A stretch of DNA of 64,000 nucleotides from Sordaria brevicollis (taxonomy: Eukaryota > Ascomycota > Sordariomycetes > Sordariales > Sordariaceae): contig JAUTDP010000020.1 in NCBI GenBank assembly GCA_033439795.1, forward strand, positions 1 to 64,000, read 5' to 3'. The first letter of the stretch is position 1, and the number at the start of each line of letters is the position of its first letter. The notes beneath the pieces were generated by a model. It was not told the DNA's origin. It did no database searches and saw only the letters and a list, made by a program, of their open reading frames with translations. Positions 34,394 through 45,317 of this stretch are shown piece by piece. Position numbers and translations under genes: made by a program.

Positions 34394-37300
34394 ATGTCGA
34401 CCAAACAGCTCGTCAAGGCGGCTGCCGAGGCCATCAAGAAACAGCAGTGGGACGACGCCATCGAGGGCGCAAAGAACATCATCGACAAGGACACCAAGAG
34501 CTATCAGGGACACATCCTCCTGGCCTTTGCGCTAGACAAGAAGGGGAGGCTGGAGGAAGCAGAGAACACATACCTGGCCGCCACCAAGCTCAAGCCAGAA
34601 GAGAGGGAGGCATGGCAGGGCCTCGTCAGGCTGTACCCAAACCTCGACAGCACCAAGAAGTTCAAGCAGCACCAGAATGCCGTCCTACAGCTCGCCCAGA
34701 TCTTCCGAGACCAGAACGACCTCCAGAAATGCTACGAGACCGTCGACAACTTCATCACATACGCGCGCACCAAGGCCGAGCCCACCCAGTACGTCGATGC
34801 GCTCGACCTAATACTACCCGGATCGCCCATCTTCGAGGCCATCGAGGGTCGCTTTGGTCATGTGTGGAGGACGTACGAGACACAGGCCAAGTTGGTGGAG
34901 CAAAGCGAAAAGAAGCGCATCAACACTTTGATCGGCGAGAGGAGGACGCGCCTCGGCGCTAGGATTAATGAGGTCACACTGGAGGTTAAGAGGGAGGTAT
35001 ACAGACAGAGCAGGCTGAGCTACACCTACGCCGAGCTCATCAACTGGACAAACGATGACGAAGTGCGCCGCATGTACGAGGAGAAGCTGATCCAATACTG
35101 CCATGACCGGCTGATGGCCTGGCCTCCAGGAGAAGAAAAGGAAAAGGAACTGGCCAATGTCCTGAAGCTCGCCAACGACATGGTCATTATCAAGCATCCT
35201 TACAAGCTGGCGTGGGATATTGCAATCAACTGGCAGGACCACAAGGAGATCAAGGAGTGGGATGTCACGGTGCTGAGACAGTACTGCACTTTCTTCCCGG
35301 ATAGCGACTTGAACAGGGTGGTCATGGGTTTCTTGACCAGCAACGTGTCACCTTTTCCACAGGAGAAGCAGGAACCGGCAACAGAGGATGCGGCGGCCAA
35401 GAGTGAAGGTGGAACAGAGGAGAGCGAGGACGACGAGGACGGAGGCGCGGCTACCATCTATGCGCCCATCACCGAGGAGGACCGTCTTCTTATGATGACA
35501 GAGGGTATCAGCGGTGCCGAGTCGTTGCTGGCGTTCCGTCTGATGGGCGAGTATTATCAGTACTTGGAGGAGTGGGAGAGCAATGTCGAGCTGATGCGCA
35601 AGGCCTTGACGTTCCTCAAGGAGGAGCGGGCCAAGACCGGTCTGGACTTCCGATTTACCGAGGACGCCTTTTCGCTGTATCTCGGTACTGCTTTGGTCTT
35701 CTACCAGACTCCCCGCAACCATCAGGAAGCCAAGGCTTTGTTCGATGGGGTACTCGCTCACGACCCTACATCTACCCCTGCCATGATCGGTGTGGGCCTA
35801 ATCTACGAGGAGGAAGAAGAGTACGATGAAGCTATTGACTTCCTCGAACGGGCTCTGAAGCGTGACCCCGATAATATCCGTGTCCGCACAGAGGCTGCCT
35901 GGGTCAAGGCGCTCAAAGGAGACTTTGACATGGCTAGGGCTGAGCTTGAAACCTGCATCCCTATCCTCTCCAAGAAGGGCCAGTCCAAGGAGCTTCTCTC
36001 GCAAACGCAATACCGTCTTGGTTACTGCGTCTGGAACATTGACACCTCCAAGGCTGCCCGAAAGGATCGGTCTGGAGCCTACTCTTTGTTCCTGGAGTCA
36101 CTCAAAAACAACCTCAACTACGCCCCGGCCTACACCATCCTGGGTATTTACTACGCCGACTACGCCAAGGACAAGAAGAGAGCGCGCAGGTGTTTCCAAA
36201 AGGCAGTCGAGCTCTCGCCGTCCGAGGTCGAGTCTGCTGAGCGGCTAGCTAGAAGCTTTGCCGATGACGGAGACTGGGACCGCGTCGAGCTGGTTGCCCA
36301 GAGAGTGGTTGATTCCGGCAAGGTCAAGCCACCACCTGGCTCCAAGCGCAAGGGTATCAGCTGGCCGTTTGCCGCTTTGGGTGTGGCCGAGCTGAACAAG
36401 CAGGAATTCCACAAAGCGATAGTATCCTTTCAGGCGGCGTTGCGTATTTCTCCCAACGATTACCACTCCTGGGTTGGTTTGGGCGAGGCGTATCACAGCT
36501 CGGGTCGCTATATCGCCGCTACCAAGGCTATCATGAACGCGCAGAAGCTGGAGGAATCACCCGACGCTAACCTCACCGGAGAGACGTGGTTCACAAAGTT
36601 CATCCTAGGCGACATAAAACGCGAGCTAGGTGACTTTGACGAGGCCATTGAGCTTTACCAACATGTCATTCAAGACCGACCAGACGAAGAAGGCGTTGCC
36701 ACCGCCCTGATGCAGACTCTCGTTGATAGTGCCTTTGACAGTTTCAACAAGGGCTTCTTTGGCAAGGCTGCTGGTCTGGCTGCCGAGACGATCACTTTTG
36801 CCACCAAGGCTCCTGATGCCATCAAGGAGACCTTCAACTACTGGAAGGCCATTGGTGATGCTTGCTCGTTGTTCTCCAGCATCCAAGGTCGCATCTCCGA
36901 GTTCCCGGCTGATATTGTGTCTTCGCTCCTCGGTACCGATGAGAACTTCCCTGCTTACCAGATCCTCAAGGACATTGATAACGTCGGCACAGGCATTGTG
37001 TCCACCGATGGCATCTTCCCTAAGGAGGAAACCGTTGGCGTGGACCTGACCAAAGCCCTCCAGGCTACTATCCTCGCCCACAAGCGCTCCATTCATATCG
37101 CTAGCAACGATATTCATGCGCAGTCTGTGGCGTACTACAACCTTGGTTGGGCCGAATATCGTGCCCACGCCTGTCTGCCCTCGGACATTCGCAAGAACAG
37201 CCACAAGAAGCCCACCAAGTACATCAAGGCCGCTATGGCCTGCTTCAAGCGTGCCATCGAGCTCGAGGCTGGTAACTCTGAGTTCTGGAACGCGTTGGGT

Positions 37301-38830
37301 GTTGTGACTTCTGAGGTGAACCCAGCCGTTGCCCAGCACGCCTTCTGCCGTTCGCTGTTCCTCAACGAGCGCGGTGCTCACGTTTGGGCTAACCTGGCCA
37401 CTTTGGCTTTGGCCCAGGGTGACTTGCAGCTCGCCAACGAAGCCTTCACCCGTTCGCAGTCTACGGATCCCGATTACTCCCTCGCCTGGCTCGGCCAGGG
37501 CGTTGTCGCTCTCCTGACTGGCAACGAAAAGGATGCTCGTGGATTGTTCACCCATGCCATGGAAATCTCGGGCGACTCATCGCGCATCATCTCTCAGCGC
37601 TACGCCGTCTCCATGTTCGACTACATCCTCTCCTCGTCATCATCATCCGAATCCCTCCCCATCACCTCCCTCCTGCAACCCATCTTTGCTTTGTCCCAAC
37701 TGCAATCCCTACACTCTTCCGCGTCATCCTCTTCCGACCTAGCCTACACCCACCTCCTAGCCTTATTCCTTGAACGCACGGGCGAGTATCCTCGGGCCAT
37801 CTCCCTCCTCGACTCCCTGTCATCAACCCTAGAACAAGAATACGAAACCACCGAATCGCCCCTCGCCCTCAAACACTTCGCCATCGTCAAATCCGACCTC
37901 GCGCGTCTCCAACTCTCGGCCCATTTATACGCCGAAGCAATCGACTCCGCCGACATGGCCCTCCAACTTTCATCCGCCGACGACTCCGCCGACGAGCTAA
38001 CATCCTCAGAACGCACCAAACTCCGTCTCTCCGCGCACGTCACCCTCGGCCTCTCGCACTTCTTCACCTCCAACCCCACCTTAGCAGTATCCGCCTTCGA
38101 CCAAGCCCTCACCGAATCAACCAACAACAACACCAACAACCCCGACGTCGCCTGTTTATTGTCACAAATCCTCTGGGCAGTCGGCACCGAAGCCTCCCGC
38201 GATCGCGCCCGCGATTTGTTGTTTGGCGTCATCATAGCCTCCCAATCCGACTCCAACTCCCAAACCCAACAAGTTCAACAACACGTCCAATCCGTTTTAC
38301 TCCTAGGCGTCATCGCCTTGTTAGACAACGACACCGAATCCCTCGAAGCCGTCACTTCCGAAATCCAATCCCTGCGCTCTTCCGACGCTGGTGTCACGCC
38401 TGAGCAACAGGCTCAGCTGGGCGAGGTTTTGCGCGCTATACTGACGGCGTCTGGTCGGGGAGAAGAACAGCCGATGGTTGATGTCATGTTACATCCGTTT
38501 TTGCCGCATGGGTGGGCGGGGGTTGCTTCGCTTGCTGCTTCACTACCCAGTGGTGCGGAAGAGGGAGAGGAAGGAAAGGAAGGAAAGGAAGGAAAGGAGG
38601 AGGAGAAACGGGAGGTAGAGGTGATAAGTGAGGGCGCTAGCGAGATGGCGCTGCGCGTGGCGAGGAAGGGGGTGCCGCCGAGGGGGGAGTTGACGGCGGA
38701 GGATCTGGCGAGGGCGTATGCGGGCACGGGAAGGGTGGGGGATGCGCAGGTGGGGGTTGTGGTGGCGCCGTGGGAGGTGGAGGGGTGGGAGGGTTTGGGG
38801 AGGGTGGTGGATGTTTTGGGGGATCGCTAG
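34394..38830 (+). CDS. ski3: Ski3-type TPR subunit of the Ski complex
   Basis: The 1478-residue protein is built from many tetratricopeptide repeats. Clear examples are AKNIIDKDTKSYQGHILLAF near residue 35, EEEYDEAIDFLERALKRDPD near 500, and A/G-L-Y patterns around 610-740 and 1000-1080. Length and layout fit Ski3/TTC37, the scaffold that holds the Ski2 helicase and Ski8 and passes mRNA to the cytoplasmic exosome for 3'-5' decay. Low-complexity acidic (about 345-375) and Ser-rich (about 1080-1115) segments interrupt the array, and a Glu/Lys/Gly-rich stretch precedes the conserved C-terminal block (PPRGELTAEDLARAYAGTGR). The start at 34394 has a strong context and gives MSTKQLVKAAAEAIKK; an in-frame ATG at 34316 is less likely. 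There is no intron. It could in principle be another TPR protein, but the fit is good. Confidence 0.87.
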   Translation: MSTKQLVKAAAEAIKKQQWDDAIEGAKNIIDKDTKSYQGHILLAFALDKKGRLEEAENTYLAATKLKPEEREAWQGLVRLYPNLDSTKKFKQHQNAVLQLAQIFRDQNDLQKCYETVDNFITYARTKAEPTQYVDALDLILPGSPIFEAIEGRFGHVWRTYETQAKLVEQSEKKRINTLIGERRTRLGARINEVTLEVKREVYRQSRLSYTYAELINWTNDDEVRRMYEEKLIQYCHDRLMAWPPGEEKEKELANVLKLANDMVIIKHPYKLAWDIAINWQDHKEIKEWDVTVLRQYCTFFPDSDLNRVVMGFLTSNVSPFPQEKQEPATEDAAAKSEGGTEESEDDEDGGAATIYAPITEEDRLLMMTEGISGAESLLAFRLMGEYYQYLEEWESNVELMRKALTFLKEERAKTGLDFRFTEDAFSLYLGTALVFYQTPRNHQEAKALFDGVLAHDPTSTPAMIGVGLIYEEEEEYDEAIDFLERALKRDPDNIRVRTEAAWVKALKGDFDMARAELETCIPILSKKGQSKELLSQTQYRLGYCVWNIDTSKAARKDRSGAYSLFLESLKNNLNYAPAYTILGIYYADYAKDKKRARRCFQKAVELSPSEVESAERLARSFADDGDWDRVELVAQRVVDSGKVKPPPGSKRKGISWPFAALGVAELNKQEFHKAIVSFQAALRISPNDYHSWVGLGEAYHSSGRYIAATKAIMNAQKLEESPDANLTGETWFTKFILGDIKRELGDFDEAIELYQHVIQDRPDEEGVATALMQTLVDSAFDSFNKGFFGKAAGLAAETITFATKAPDAIKETFNYWKAIGDACSLFSSIQGRISEFPADIVSSLLGTDENFPAYQILKDIDNVGTGIVSTDGIFPKEETVGVDLTKALQATILAHKRSIHIASNDIHAQSVAYYNLGWAEYRAHACLPSDIRKNSHKKPTKYIKAAMACFKRAIELEAGNSEFWNALGVVTSEVNPAVAQHAFCRSLFLNERGAHVWANLATLALAQGDLQLANEAFTRSQSTDPDYSLAWLGQGVVALLTGNEKDARGLFTHAMEISGDSSRIISQRYAVSMFDYILSSSSSSESLPITSLLQPIFALSQLQSLHSSASSSSDLAYTHLLALFLERTGEYPRAISLLDSLSSTLEQEYETTESPLALKHFAIVKSDLARLQLSAHLYAEAIDSADMALQLSSADDSADELTSSERTKLRLSAHVTLGLSHFFTSNPTLAVSAFDQALTESTNNNTNNPDVACLLSQILWAVGTEASRDRARDLLFGVIIASQSDSNSQTQQVQQHVQSVLLLGVIALLDNDTESLEAVTSEIQSLRSSDAGVTPEQQAQLGEVLRAILTASGRGEEQPMVDVMLHPFLPHGWAGVASLAASLPSGAEEGEEGKEGKEGKEEEKREVEVISEGASEMALRVARKGVPPRGELTAEDLARAYAGTGRVGDAQVGVVVAPWEVEGWEGLGRVVDVLGDR

Positions 38831-39834
38831 AAGCAAGAGAAGTGCTGTGGTGAGCGGAGACCTGAGGAGGAGGTAGAGGTGTGTGAGGTTGAGGAAGTGG
38901 AGGAAGAGGAAGAAGGATGGGAAGAAGTGGAAGTAGAAGTGGGAGAAGAAGTGGGAGAAGAAGTGGGAGAAGAAGTGGGAGAAGAAGTGGGAGAAGAAGT
39001 GGGAGAAGAAGTGGGAGAAGAAGTGGGAGAAGAAGTGGGAGAAGAAGTGGGAGAAGAAGTGGGAGAAGAAGTGGAAGAAGTGGAAGAATGGGAAGAAGTG
39101 GGTGAAGAAGTGAAAACGGCGGGACGACCTTGCCTGATACTTTGAACTGCTTTTCGCGCGTGTACAAAGAGAGGTATGATGGTTTGGCTGTCTCCGAGGC
39201 GGAGAAAGAAAGGTTAGCAAGGCGTTGTATGGCATACCTAGCATGGTCATACATACATTCAGTGCTGGCCCCCCTCTACTACCGTATGTTTGGGCTACCT
39301 GGGGGATGCTTGAGTGGGTGCTTTGTTTTGTTTTGTTTTGTCTTGTAGCGTAGTAGAAAAGACAGCGATGGTATTTGATGCTCGAGAGGCTTGGGATCGT
39401 CTATGTGAGATTGTTGTGCTAGCGAATTAAGGTATTACCTAGAGGTACACTATGTCTGTGGCAGTACCTAGCGAAGTATCATTCCAGGTTTGATACATAG
39501 CATATATACTAGCGTAGCTACGCTTGGTACCATGGGAATGATGGCATCCGTATCCAAACGGCAGTTGCTGGAGTATATTCCTTTTCAGTTACCAAGTTGT
39601 CATCAAGCGTATTATTCGCTGTTGTGCTTCGTATTTTCCGTTGTATCTCCATGTGCCAGAAAGAGAAAAAAAGACGAAAGGGAAAGGTATTCCAAGTCCA
39701 AGAAATGGTGGCGAATGGAATTTGGAACAACAACAAGAAAAAAAAAAAGAGAAAAAAAAACAGAAATTCGGGGTAAACAGAAGCAGAAGGAAAGGGAAGG
39801 GAACAAAAATGATGTTGCAAAAAGAGAATTGTGA
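38831..39834. other. Intergenic, 3' flank of ski3 with minisatellite
   Basis: Apart from the 12-bp tandem repeat I see no gene. The open frames over 38543-39254 on the minus strand and 38879-39145 on the plus strand are artefacts of the repeat. A CA/GA-rich purine stretch (about 39655-39820) precedes the tRNA terminator. Confidence 0.6.
38936..39070. repeat. 12-bp purine minisatellite (GAAGTGGGAGAA)n
   Basis: About eleven nearly identical units lie head to tail just after the ski3 stop. All the purines are on one strand, so the tract could form triplex or G-rich structures. Confidence 0.9.
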
Positions 39835-39908
39835 TGATCCGACCCAGGCTCGATCTGGGGACCTTCAGTGTGTTAGACTGACGTGATAACCAACTACACC
39901 ATCGGACC
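39835..39908 (-). tRNA. tRNA-Val(AAC)
   Basis: The 74-base minus-strand sequence folds as a full cloverleaf. The 7-bp acceptor stem is GGTCCGA with TCGGATC (one G-T pair), the D-arm is GTG/CAC, the anticodon stem TCAGT/ACTGA holds loop CTAACAC with anticodon AAC, and the T-stem is CCCAG/CTGGG. The discriminator base is A. There is no intron and no encoded CCA. A T-run (TTTTT on the minus strand, about 39819-39823) just downstream can terminate Pol III. The T-loop begins with A instead of T (ATCGAGC), which is unusual but known for some tRNAs. Confidence 0.93.
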
Positions 39909-40868
39909 GTTGTTGTTGTTGTAAGCGGGTCTGGAAGCTAGCACTCTTGTAGTCAATACCACAATCCAACAACTAAGTGTGATATGCTGCGGGGACTGAG
40001 CGATGCCCGCGCAATATCAACTAATAAACAGCTTTTTAATGGAAAAAAACCACTAGCCCCTTTGACCCAACAAAGGGATTGCGCAATTGCCGAACCGTTA
40101 AACCGAACTTCTCGCAACCTCTTTGTTGCAAGTTTCCAGCGGATCTTTCCTTAAGCACGGACCTATCAAAGGGGGCGTGGAAGGATAACAGGAGTGTTAG
40201 CACAGCCGCTATTTTCCGCAGCAACAGTGGGCTGACGCTAACACCAACATCCAACATCACAACAGCCCGGCGAAAGCTTTTGAACCTCAGGGGCACTCAA
40301 TTCTTCCACATTCCGCGACTTCGCGTCCGCCTATTCTTTCACAACCCACCAAAGACACTCAGTCACAACCTGCCTCCTTGACCATCCGGCCTCTCAACTG
40401 ATATTTCTCGTGGTTGAAAGAAGGGCGTTCATTTCCCAAAAAAAAGAAACGGAACGCACGGAACTTCTTGGTCCACCGATATCTTTGGCGCGATTCATCT
40501 TGTCGTCAGATTTCCGACACGGGGAAACCTTTCAAAAACACCAAAAATCTGGCCGTGAAATATCACCATCACAACAAACCTCTTCCACGGCCCATTTGCG
40601 AGCGACCGCAAGATCTTTGCCGCATAACCACCAAGGGCCAGGCACCAATACACCATAATTGAAATAACCAGCAATCTATACCAAGCTCAAGTTTCCATCA
40701 CCACATCTGCGACCTCCATCGCCGACAGTCACCACACCAACAGTCACCAACAGCCCTCGCCCAAGCACCCAACACCTTGATCTTGCCATTGGAGCGACCA
40801 GGGAAGCAGACCACGACTACAATCAAATCAAGTACATCACCAACTAAAAGCAAAAAATAAACCCAAAA
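39909..40868. other. Intergenic, upstream region of rmi1
   Basis: No gene recognised. The last 200 bp are rich in CACCA and CAAC phrases, as is typical of Neurospora leaders, and end in AAACCCAAAAATGG at the rmi1 start. Confidence 0.55.
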
Positions 40869-41783
40869 ATGGAAACAGCCCGCACCCTCCACCGCCAAAT
40901 CACCACCACCTCCTCCTCCACATGGGGCCACCTCCCCATCCCCTCCCTAACCTGGCTCTCCTCCATCATCCCCTCCAACACCGTCCGCACCCCTCCCCTC
41001 CCCTCCCTTCTCGCAACCGCCCGCTCCCGTTTACTTTCTTCCGACCTCTCCACCCCGGGCCTCCTCGACCCAACCTGGGTATCCTCACACACCTTCCCCT
41101 CGTCCATCATAACCAATGGCACCCAGCAGCAACAACAACCTCCCAATTCCACCAACGCCCGCTCCGGCTCCGCTTCCGGTCCAGTTTCAGGAACCGCCAA
41201 GGAGGTGGTGGTGTTGGACAGAGAGATAATAGTCCAACTCCTCGACATCCAAAACATCTCCCTCTCCAAATGGGAAATCGTCGAAGAACTCGAGTCTGTA
41301 GAGCGCGGGGAGCAGACGCGCGGGCGGCAGGTTATTCGGCTACCTACCACCACCTCTGACTCCAACAACGATGATGGCTCGGACCTGGACTTGGGAGACG
41401 GCGGTAGCCAGACGCAACTTGCACAGAATACCACGCAGGGACAAGCAGCCGCAGCCCAAGCGGCGCAAGCAAAGGAGAGGAGGAATGCGACGCATAAATT
41501 GACGTTGCAGGATGCTGCTGGACAGAAGATCTACGCGGTGGAGTTGAAGAGGGTGGAGGAGGTTTCGGTTCCCAAGATGGTGGGTGGGAAGCAAATTGGG
41601 AATACGCCTATTGGGTGCAAGTTGGTTCTTAAGAAGGGAACGAAAGTGGCGAGGGGGGTGGTGTTGCTTGAGCCGGGACTGGTGCAGGTGTTGGGTGGGA
41701 GGGTGGAGGCGTGGGGGAAGGTGTGGGATGAGGGGCGGTTGGAGAGGTTGAGGGGGGAGGTGCAGGGGCTGGGGCAGACGTAG
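40869..41783 (+). CDS. rmi1: RMI1-like OB-fold protein
   Basis: This single-exon gene encodes 304 residues. The N-terminal third has a helical block (WVSSHTFPSSI just after residue 75) and VVVLDREIIVQLLDIQNIS. The C-terminal half has the Rmi1 OB-fold pattern: HKLTLQDAAGQKIYAVELK, then TPIGCKLVLKKGTKVARGVV, then LLEPGLVQVLGGRVEAWGK. RMI1 binds topoisomerase III and a RecQ helicase to dissolve double Holliday junctions. Gln-rich (about 82-92) and Asp/Gly/Gln-rich (about 160-195) insertions are not conserved. In Neurospora the RecQ partner would be the Sgs1-type helicase QDE-3, an inference from biology outside the window. The assignment rests on the OB-fold block. Confidence 0.8.
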   Translation: METARTLHRQITTTSSSTWGHLPIPSLTWLSSIIPSNTVRTPPLPSLLATARSRLLSSDLSTPGLLDPTWVSSHTFPSSIITNGTQQQQQPPNSTNARSGSASGPVSGTAKEVVVLDREIIVQLLDIQNISLSKWEIVEELESVERGEQTRGRQVIRLPTTTSDSNNDDGSDLDLGDGGSQTQLAQNTTQGQAAAAQAAQAKERRNATHKLTLQDAAGQKIYAVELKRVEEVSVPKMVGGKQIGNTPIGCKLVLKKGTKVARGVVLLEPGLVQVLGGRVEAWGKVWDEGRLERLRGEVQGLGQT

Positions 41784-44250
41784 GGGTGGAATCAACCAAG
41801 AAGGAGGAAGTGGAAGGATGTGAGGAGATGAAGGGAAAGGGAAAGGGAAGTAAAGGCAAGAGAAAAGATAGGTCAGCGGTGGTATGGTAAGGATGGATGG
41901 CGCCGGTATGAAGGATGGACAGACAGAAATATCAACGAAGGAGTGCTGGGGGGTTTGGTACACACACAGAAAACGCCTGCAAATGGACAGCGGGACACGA
42001 TAAAGTCATGGAAGCAAAAGCAAGGAGCGGATGGAGGGAGGGTGTCCTCGGAGGCCGCAGTTGGCGGCGTGCGAAACTGGGGTCTTTGAAAAATGAAAGC
42101 ACGGTCACATCTAGATATAACTGGCAAAGCTCCCAAAGACGTTGGAGGAAATCCTTCGACCGAGCGCGGTTCGTTCCAGATGGTGAACTTGTGACTTTGG
42201 GCAAACGAAATTTTCAGGTTTTCCCAACAACTCCCGAATTCCAACACCCAAAATGAACACGACAACAACAAGCCCTAGAATTATGAGAAAGCCCAGGGTC
42301 AATGCCAAAGTCGTGAGTTATCTCTCGGTCAGAGCGTCGAGACCTTCGGTGAGATTTACTGTGGGCGTTCCTTCGGGGCCATGGTTCCTCGCAGACATAC
42401 GCCATGCGGATTGTCGTGGTTTGCTCGATCAAGGGCTGTGCGAAAGGCGCGGTCTAGCACCCATGCGTAGGAAGAGGACAAAGCGAATTACAGCTTTCGT
42501 GAATTTGTCGAGGAAAAGTTCCTTGAGCGGATGCGGCTGTTGTTATTTGGGGAGAATTGAATGGCGTCGTGAGGGGCGTGATGTCGCCATGATGCCGAGA
42601 ACCTCAAGGGCCAGCGTCTTGAGTTGTTTATCTTTGGGAGCAATCGAGACCTGCAACGAAGTTACGTTGGAAGATGATGAAGCAGGAGAGAAGGGGGGAC
42701 ACGGTTGTTAAATACTCTGAGAGGAGAGCGGGCTACCTCCTAGAGATGTTCGGTGTCTCGTTCTGCCTGATCATTTTACATGGCGAGTAGACATGATACA
42801 CCGGCTCAAGCACTACCACAGACATGCAGCTGCGTCTCATCTGTTGATGCTTCGGGTTTGCAGTCACAGCTTACTATAGTCTGCAACCAACTATGTACTC
42901 GTTCGATCCCGGAAATCGGCATGTCGAGTCTCTCCGGAAGGGCACTTTATCTGAGGTACACACGGAGTATTCATTATTTCTGCCTTTTTATACAAGTCTG
43001 CTGGAACTAGACGGGGGCGGCGCAGGCTTCACGAGTGCAGCCATTCCGGCTTGAGTGTTCAAGAGGGATGAAGAAATGTCAGAGATGACCCGCCACCTAT
43101 CGAAACGAAGTGGCATCGAACCAGGAGCCAGGAGGTAATGCCTGCTGTGTCAGCGACCATCCCATATGTCAGGTGAAATTGATGACCCTGCGAACGTTGA
43201 CAGGAGTGGTGAGCCACAGGGACAAGGAAGGCGATCACAAAAAGTCATGAATTCCGGGTTCTAAAGAACAAAAATGTAAAGCGGAGAAACGGAAACCAAG
43301 GTTGACATAAAAAGACAGAAGGACGAGTGTATGTTGATATGATGGCAGGGCCAGTGTATGGCCTGCAGTTGACCAGGAGACAACTCGACGGGTTGGACTA
43401 TCCTCCACCCTCTCGTGCCGATCCCGGATGTAACTCATATAAAACTCTACCTCTCAACTTGACTTGGCAGCATTAGACCATGTTCATCTGTCAAGGAAGG
43501 ACATGACTACGTTGAGACGTTCAGGTGCTGAAGAGGCGATCGGCCATGAGCTTACGGAGGCAGGGACAGAGACGTACGACGGCGTCGCGGACGGTGTCGA
43601 GGAGTATGGTCTTGTTGGGGTGAACTGATGCTCATACATATGGGCAGGCACAGGCATAAAGACATCAAACCACCAAGAGACTCGGGAATGGACCGACCAC
43701 AATCAACTCTTTTCTCTGTAACTTCTTTCTTTCTAACAGTAGGGTATGATAACACGCAACCAGCACCAGCAGCCAGCAACGATTCAAGTTTTGAAAAGCA
43801 ATAAAAAGCTTCGTAACGACACAGAAACACACAAAAAGAAATAAAGTAAACATGACTCGTCATCCTCCACCCACTACCAGCACCCATACAGAAGAGGCCG
43901 AGCACAAGTGTAACACAAGAATCTCTGGGCTGCCCAGCGCGTCCAGCTGGTGGTCCTTCCCAACAAGAAGCGTCCTAGCCTAGTTGGGCCAAAGATGAAC
44001 AACATCCAGTGAACGTGACCCAGCGTAGCCCACGCGTGACGACCATGGAGCTTGACATTATCCATCGGACATTGAAGCCTGGTACGCCGCCGATCGATCC
44101 TTATGACCCCAAGACCGTAGACCAATGATCTGTCTTCCGAGAAAGCCTGATCTCAGGGTTCATGATCATAGCCCTGTATGTGTCTCCAGAGCTTTGTCTC
44201 TGATGGTCCTTCCTGTCTGGAGCCTTGTTCTCGTCCCTCATGACCCCACT
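41784..44250. other. Intergenic, rmi1 to asf1, no supported gene
   Basis: These 2.5 kb hold only short frames. One minus-strand frame (42308-42111) begins with a plausible membrane helix (LGFLIILGLVVVVFILGVGI), and a 152-codon plus-strand frame overlaps it from 42253. Neither has a recognisable domain or supporting splice pattern. The region should contain the 3' ends of both convergent genes. Confidence 0.5.
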
Positions 44251-45317
44251 CTATTGAGCCATGGCCATGCCCGGCTGCTTGGGATGGTCGTCAATCTCCA
44301 TCTCGTCACCCATCTCGATGTCCTCGTCCTGACCTTGCTCAAGCTCACCCTCGCCTTCACCGTCGAGCTCGTCCTCGGATTCGTTCTCGAGATCGACACT
44401 GCCGTCTTCAGACATTTCGTCTTCCTCAATAACGATGGCGCCGTTTGGCTGGCCCTCAACTTCCATGCCGCCGTTGGTAGCGGGGTCGACAATGCTGGCT
44501 TGCTCAGCGAGTTCATCCGCGCCATACTCCTCTTCGTCGGCGACTTCGTCGGCTTCGGGCTGCTCGGGTGGGAATTCGGGAGGGGCAGAGGCCTCAGAGT
44601 CCCTGTAGCAATTAGGTTAGCATGTATGTAGGTAGTAGCTGGTAGGGAAAGTGTTGCTAGGTAACCAAGACAGAAGGGAGGGGCAGTGGGGCACGTCGCA
44701 TGGTTGCGCGCTGTCGCGCCATCCCAGGCAAGCAATGCAAAAACTTCAGTAGCGGGTATCAGGGTAACACATACCACTTGATGGCAAAGCGCGTCACCCT
44801 GGGCTTCTCGGCCAGCACGTTGCGGCGGATCTTCTCGATAACGGGCTTCGGAGGAGGGTCGTTAATGAGCTCCTCGCTCTCGTATTCGTTGTTGACGTAG
44901 TAGCCAACACGCACAAACTCGCGGCCGTCGTAGGCGCACGTCAACAATATCACCGTGACGCCCAGAAGCTCGTCGATAGGGATGCGCTTTGTGTCAGGAG
45001 GCTCGGCCTCGAAGATGAACTTGTTCACGCCGACGGGGATGGGGCCGACGAGGAGGGAGTCGAGTTCCTGGTCGTAGTTGTCGGAGGTAGCAGAGCCGAC
45101 GTAGGTAAGCTTCCATTCGAGATCTATTGACGCGTAAGTAGCGCGGGGTTAGCGACAAGATCAAGACGCGCAGGGTGAAGGGGCGAGGAGCAAGTAGGCG
45201 AGACATACCCTTCTCGAGGTGCTCGAGGCACTCAAAGGTGATCTCAAAGAGGTACTTGTCAGTGAACTTTGCGGGGTTGTTTATGACATTGACCCCGAGA
45301 AGCGAAACGACAGACAT
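44251..45317 (-). CDS. asf1: ASF1 histone H3-H4 chaperone
   Basis: There are three exons: 45317-45209, 45123-44775 and 44602-44251. Introns of 85 and 172 nt both begin GTATGT, carry GCTAAC branch sites and end AG. The joined protein is 269 residues. It starts [20 protein letters not shown] and continues with [51 protein letters not shown] and VGYYVNNEY, the immunoglobulin-like Asf1 core that binds the H3-H4 dimer. The last 110 residues are a long Glu/Asp-rich tail, as in other fungal Asf1 proteins. It works in nucleosome assembly and exchange in the nucleus. An upstream ATG at 45353 is in frame, but family alignment favours 45317. Confidence 0.96.

Noticed and set aside
36626..37555. 309-codon minus-strand frame
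   Set aside because: It lies entirely antisense to the TPR-coding part of ski3, a shadow of its codon bias.
38543..39254. Minus-strand frames of 205 and 235 codons with His/Phe/Leu repeats
   Set aside because: They are the complement of the ski3 end plus the 12-bp minisatellite.
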